Source: Sphingomonadales bacterium 12-68-11
Lineage (GTDB): Bacteria > Pseudomonadota > Alphaproteobacteria > Sphingomonadales > Sphingomonadaceae
NCBI GenBank assembly: GCA_002279825.1
Contig: NCCV01000004.1
Coordinates: 1 to 64,000, forward strand
Direction of reading: 5' to 3'
DNA length: 64,000 bases
Shown here: in pieces, positions 60,500-64,000 of the stretch
Layout of the letters: every line of letters begins with the position of its first letter
How positions within the stretch are numbered: position 1 is the stretch's first letter
Made by a program: the position numbers and the translations under genes
The notes under the pieces: generated by a model
Database searches by the model: none
Seen by the model: the letters and a program-made list of their open reading frames with translations, nothing else
Told to the model about the DNA's origin: nothing

Positions 60500-60928
60500 A
60501 TGATCAGCAGACAGACCATCGTCCTTGGCGTTGCGGCGCTGGCTGCGCTCGGGGGCATCGCCGCCTCTGCCGCCGCGCAGACCTCGTCCGGACCAGTCGC
60601 CGCGGATGCCACCGTGTTCAGCTCGCAGTCGCGCTTCGGCGAGCAGGATGGGGCGTCGCTCTATGCCAACGTCTGCGCCGCCTGCCACATGCCCGACGGC
60701 AAGGGGGCGCGGGGCGCCGGCTTCTATCCTTCGCTCGAAAAGAGCGAGCGACTGGCGGCCTCGGGCTACCCGGCATACGTCGTGCTCAAGGGCATGAACG
60801 GCATGCCGGCGGTCGGCTCGATGATGAGCGACGAACAGGTGGCCGAAGTCGTCAACTACGTGCGCACCAACTTCGGCAACACCTACACCGATCCGATCAC
60901 CGCCGAAGAGGTCAAGGCGATCCGCTGA
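60500..60928 (+). CDS. Class I cytochrome c, partner of the flavin oxidase
   Basis: A 142-residue exported protein (signal ending SAAAQ) with one haem site VCAACHMPDGKG and a downstream methionine in GMNGMPAVGSMM as likely sixth ligand, followed by EVVNYVRTNFGN, the usual C-terminal helix. It lies 4 bases after the flavin oxidase gene, and I infer that it accepts its electrons in the periplasm. The arrangement is repeated by the pair at 61911-63995. Confidence 0.88.
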   Translation: MISRQTIVLGVAALAALGGIAASAAAQTSSGPVAADATVFSSQSRFGEQDGASLYANVCAACHMPDGKGARGAGFYPSLEKSERLAASGYPAYVVLKGMNGMPAVGSMMSDEQVAEVVNYVRTNFGNTYTDPITAEEVKAIR

Positions 60929-60981
60929 CACCTGGACGAAGCGAGGGCTGACGGGCGCGGGTCGCAGGTCTATCGGGCTGT

Positions 60982-61914
60982 ATGATCGACAGGCGTGAAC
61001 TGCTTTGCGTGGGGCTCGGCACACTGGTCGCCGGGTGCCTGGGCACCCGGCCGCAAGTATCGGGGGAGCCGGAAGCGGCGCTTGCTGCGCTCGAGGCCCG
61101 AAGCGGCGGACGGTTGGGTGCCTGTATCATCGACACCGCCACAGGCCGCACGGCCGGCTGGCGCAGCAGCGAGCGTTTCGCCCATTGCAGCTCGTTCAAA
61201 CTTTCGCTCGCGGCGCTGGTGCTGCAGGGCGCGCAGGCCGGGCGGTGGCAGCTCGACCATCGGCTGCACTGGACGCAAGGCGACCTGATGGGCAACAGCC
61301 CAGTCACCTCCGCCCATGTCGCAGAAGGACTGACGGCGGCGGAACTGGCCCGCGCCACTCTGGTTACCAGCGACAACGCCGCCGCCAACGTGCTGCTGCG
61401 CTGGCTGGGTGGCCCACAGGCGATGACCGCGTTCTGGGCCGCGATCGGCGACACCACCAGCCGGCTCGACCGGTTGGAGCCCGATCTTAACGTGGTGCCG
61501 CCGGGCAGCGTACTCGATACAACCACACCCGCGGCGATGGCGGCGACCGTCGCCCGGCTGGTGACCGGTGACGTGCTGGACGAGGCCGGGCGCGCCATGC
61601 TGATGAGCTGGATGGTCGAGGTGCAGACCGGCACCCGCCGCCTGCGCGCCGGCTTCCCGGCCGGATGGGTCGCGGGCGACAAGACCGGCACCGGCCTCCA
61701 CCCGCAATCGACCATCTATGTCGATCTCGCCTTCGGCGGCCCGGCCCCTCTCAAGGGCTCAGCGCGCGCGCCGCTGGTCGTGGCAGCCTACTTCGTACCG
61801 CCTATCGGAGGCGGCGAGTTGAACCCGGCCTTCGAGGGCGTGCTGGCCGAGGTCGGGGCGATCACTGCCGCGACCATCGCTTCCGAGCCGATCGCCGCCC
61901 ATGCGATTCGCTAG
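60982..61914 (+). CDS. Class A beta-lactamase
   Basis: A 310-residue serine beta-lactamase. All class A elements are present and, by chance, linear numbering matches the standard scheme: Ser70-x-x-Lys73 (CSSFK, with Cys69), Ser130-Asp131-Asn132 (SDN), Glu166 in RLDRLEPDLN with Asn170, and Lys234-Thr235-Gly236 (DKTGTG). The N terminus IDRRELLCVGLGTLVAGC combines a twin-arginine-like pair with a lipobox-like LVAGC, so Tat export and lipidation are possible. It should hydrolyse beta-lactams in the periplasm; spectrum cannot be read off. It sits between two amine oxidase/cytochrome pairs with no ampR-type regulator nearby. Confidence 0.88.
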   Translation: MIDRRELLCVGLGTLVAGCLGTRPQVSGEPEAALAALEARSGGRLGACIIDTATGRTAGWRSSERFAHCSSFKLSLAALVLQGAQAGRWQLDHRLHWTQGDLMGNSPVTSAHVAEGLTAAELARATLVTSDNAAANVLLRWLGGPQAMTAFWAAIGDTTSRLDRLEPDLNVVPPGSVLDTTTPAAMAATVARLVTGDVLDEAGRAMLMSWMVEVQTGTRRLRAGFPAGWVAGDKTGTGLHPQSTIYVDLAFGGPAPLKGSARAPLVVAAYFVPPIGGGELNPAFEGVLAEVGAITAATIASEPIAAHAIR

Positions 61915-63500
61915 GCCGCCAGCGCCCGCTGGTGCAGGCGGGTGATCGCGTCGAGCGCGGAGAGAAGCGACCCTTCCATCCAACCGCCGTAATATGAGGC
62001 GTGCTCTCCCGCGAGGACCACGCGGCCGTCGAGCGAGACGAGGTTCTGGTAATGGCGCGCCCGGGTCTCGTCGTTCCAGCTGGCGGCGCAACCGAGGATC
62101 CACGGCGCCCGGCTCCACGCAAACGAGATGCCGTTGAGGAACTCGCGGCGATACTCGTCGGGATGGAACACCGAGCCTTGCGCCAGCGCGGCTTCGATGC
62201 GTTGCTCGGGGGTCATGCCGGCGAGCTGGAACCCGCCCGCCCCGCTCGCGAAAGCCCCGAGCAGCACCGCGGGTCCATTCCGGAACATGTTGTTGTTGGG
62301 ATAGGAGATCAGCCCGATCGGCTGGTCGGTGAAGCTGTGCCCGCCGTAGATCGAGTATTGGTCCTCCCAGAAGCGGCTGCGCATCTCAAGCCCGATCTTG
62401 ACCTGGCCCGAATAGGGCAGGGCCTTGATCGCGGCCTTCTTCGCGTCGCTGACCTGGATGTCCATCTGGCCCAGGATTGAAGCCGGGATGGTGCAGACGC
62501 ACCAGTCCGCGCGGCTCGTGCCGGTCTGCCCGCTGGCGTTGTCGGTCCAGGCGACGCTGACGCCGGCATCGTATTGCGCGATCGACGTGACTTTGGTGTT
62601 GTAGCGGATCGTGCCGGCCGGAAGCTGCCTGACGAAGCCCTTGCCGATCATGTCCATGCCGCCCTTGGGCTGAAACATGGTCGTCTGCATCACGTTGCCG
62701 AAGTAGAACCCCATCTGGCTCCAGACGTTGGAATCGAGCACGTCGCTGAGGCTGTTGATCTGGGACGCGGTGGGCGCGCCATCGACGCCGCCGCCCGGGG
62801 CCTTGTCGAAACCGCGCTGGCCGGACACACGCAGGCTGCTGGTATAGGCGAGATTGCCGTCGAGCACGCCCCAGTCGCGCATCGCTTCGATCAGTTTCTC
62901 CTTGTCTTCGGCGGTTACCGAACTGTCGAGCGCGCCCGCGTTGAGCGACTTGCCGAGCAGTTCGGTGACGTGGCCCTTGAAGTCGACCGCGAGCTCCTTG
63001 TAGCGCTGCGGCTTGCCCCCGAACGCGTTCGTGCGGTGAACGAAGGTGTTGTGGTTCATCTGGATGAACGGCTCCATCTCGACGCCGAACGCCTTGCTGT
63101 AGTGGAGCAGCGAGCGGTGGTGGTGCGGGATGCGCCACGGGCCGGGATTGAGATAATTGCCGGGCGCGAATTCGCAGGTCTGCGTCGCGCCGCCGACCTC
63201 GACCACCTTGTCGCCGCCGCGGATGCTGTAGTTGCGACCGCCGGGTCTGTCCTGGAATTCGAGCAACTGGACCTTGTAGCCCGCCTTGGTCAGTTCGTAA
63301 GCGGCGAGCAGGCCGGCGAGCCCGGCGCCCAGGACGAGCACGCTGGCACCCGGCCGCGCGCCGCTCAGCGTGGGCGGCCCGGTGAACTGCGTCTCGGCCG
63401 CGTGGCCGAGCGCGGTCATCGCCTGGTACATGGCGAGCGATCCGCCGGCCTTACCGATCATCGACAGCAGCTGCCGCCGGGTTGGTGCATCCATGGTCAT
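61911..63500 (-). CDS. Tat-type flavin amine oxidase/dehydrogenase (second copy)
   Basis: A 529-residue paralogue of the protein at 58903. It has a twin-arginine signal (APTRRQLLSMIGKAGGSLAM), FAD site VLVLGAGLAGLLAAYELTKA, RPGGRNYSI, and the C-terminal VLAGEHASYYGGWMEGSL. Both copies share TCEFAPGNYLNPGPWRIPHH-type blocks and end in a similar helix (DAITRLHQR). It is transcribed towards the beta-lactamase, and the two stops overlap in a CTAG. A cytochrome c gene lies 51 bases upstream on the same strand. Confidence 0.85.
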   Translation of the reverse strand: MTMDAPTRRQLLSMIGKAGGSLAMYQAMTALGHAAETQFTGPPTLSGARPGASVLVLGAGLAGLLAAYELTKAGYKVQLLEFQDRPGGRNYSIRGGDKVVEVGGATQTCEFAPGNYLNPGPWRIPHHHRSLLHYSKAFGVEMEPFIQMNHNTFVHRTNAFGGKPQRYKELAVDFKGHVTELLGKSLNAGALDSSVTAEDKEKLIEAMRDWGVLDGNLAYTSSLRVSGQRGFDKAPGGGVDGAPTASQINSLSDVLDSNVWSQMGFYFGNVMQTTMFQPKGGMDMIGKGFVRQLPAGTIRYNTKVTSIAQYDAGVSVAWTDNASGQTGTSRADWCVCTIPASILGQMDIQVSDAKKAAIKALPYSGQVKIGLEMRSRFWEDQYSIYGGHSFTDQPIGLISYPNNNMFRNGPAVLLGAFASGAGGFQLAGMTPEQRIEAALAQGSVFHPDEYRREFLNGISFAWSRAPWILGCAASWNDETRARHYQNLVSLDGRVVLAGEHASYYGGWMEGSLLSALDAITRLHQRALAA

Positions 63501-63551
63501 GACGCTTGGCCCCCTTGTGCCAGTAGTTCGGATGGCGACCTCGCGGGCCGC

Positions 63552-63995
63552 TCAGTCGGGCGAAGCGACGCCGCTGGCGGCAATCGCGGCCACCACTTCG
63601 GCTTCGCTCACTTCGCCCGGGAAATCGTTGAAATGCGTGCGCACGTGGTTGACCACCGCAGCGATCTCGCGCGGAGTGAGCATGTCGTGAAACCACGGCA
63701 TGCCGGCCCGCCCCTTGACCACCACCCCTACGGTATAGCCGGCATCGGCCAGCCTGGGATTGCCGGCAAGCGCGGGAATGACCGCACCGGCGCCGCCGCC
63801 ACCTTTGGCGTCGGCGAGGTGGCAGGCTTGGCAGATATCCTTGTAGATCTGCCCGCCTTCGGCTGACAGCGCGGCCTGGGCAGGCCCGCCACCGGACACG
63901 TCCTGCGCGCGCCCGACATGCCCGGCGGCCAGCAAGGCGCCCGCCCCGCACAAGGCCGTCAGGCCTCGCACCGCGCAAGGCGCCGCGCGCCTCAT
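63552..63995 (-). CDS. Class I cytochrome c, partner of the second flavin oxidase
   Basis: A 147-residue exported protein (signal ending GRAQD) with haem site ICQACHLADAKGGG and a methionine in GRAGMPWFHDML as probable sixth ligand, followed by VVNHVRTHFNDFPGEVSEAE. It precedes the second flavin oxidase gene on the minus strand; in the first pair the cytochrome follows. The start ATG 63995 is 5 bases from the window edge, so a longer N terminus cannot be excluded. Confidence 0.85.
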   Translation of the reverse strand: MRRAAPCAVRGLTALCGAGALLAAGHVGRAQDVSGGGPAQAALSAEGGQIYKDICQACHLADAKGGGGAGAVIPALAGNPRLADAGYTVGVVVKGRAGMPWFHDMLTPREIAAVVNHVRTHFNDFPGEVSEAEVVAAIAASGVASPD

Positions 63996-64000
63996 GGCGC

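Overview
The window is about 64 kb of high-GC DNA (roughly two-thirds G+C by eye) and reads as a chromosome segment of a sphingomonad (Alphaproteobacteria, order Sphingomonadales). The grounds are the tolB-pal pair, the bifunctional RXKD-type Rel/SpoT, hemF followed by a GlcG/HbpS protein, many TonB-dependent functions and Sphingomonad-style Tat signals. This rests on reading the proteins, not on a database search.

Region by region. 1-4.9 kb: a broken start (a TonB-receptor scrap joined to the last third of tolA), then tolB, pal, a 52-residue membrane peptide, a J-domain protein, a small acidic lipoprotein and a PLP-dependent sulfur amino acid lyase. 4.9-5.8 kb: an A+T-richer patch with one DRGH nuclease whose ribosome-binding site lies in one arm of an 11-bp inverted repeat. 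5.8-14.8 kb: housekeeping genes, namely a DASS transporter, a lipoprotein, infC (apparently starting at ATA), pdeM, hemF, a HbpS-like gene, rel, a DUF1905 gene, a cyclophilin, a small metallopeptidase and tRNA-Ser(GGA). 15.0-17.5 kb: a soluble PAS hybrid histidine kinase.

17.5-30.6 kb is a coherent catabolic locus: a GH68 fructosyl enzyme with a ROK fructokinase, an MFS sugar porter, a TonB-dependent receptor, five exported esterase/ceramidase-type hydrolases and a LacI-family regulator. A 12-bp palindrome, GCAATCGWTTGC, occurs in every divergent or regulatory gap of this block and not, as far as I can see, in the flanking gaps. I infer one LacI regulon for taking up and de-esterifying an acylated fructose-containing sugar. 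30.9-35.3 kb holds two more exported hydrolases, a di-haem cytochrome of the CcpA/MauG type and an OmpA-like protein.

35.5-58.8 kb is the most striking part: a complete cell-surface-signalling plus energised two-partner secretion locus. It encodes an STN/TonB-C hybrid protein (VreA-like), a TonB protein, a FecI-type sigma factor, FecR, a LuxR-type regulator, the TpsB transporter, an ExbB fused to an exported DUF2341/LamG-like domain, ExbD, a second TonB, a porin, a coiled-coil periplasmic protein, a cysteine-free 3,877-residue TpsA and an OmpH/Skp-type chaperone. The layout recalls the PUMA3 (Vre) system of Pseudomonas aeruginosa.

58.9-64 kb: two Tat-type flavin amine oxidase plus cytochrome c pairs in opposite orientation, flanking a class A beta-lactamase with all catalytic residues.
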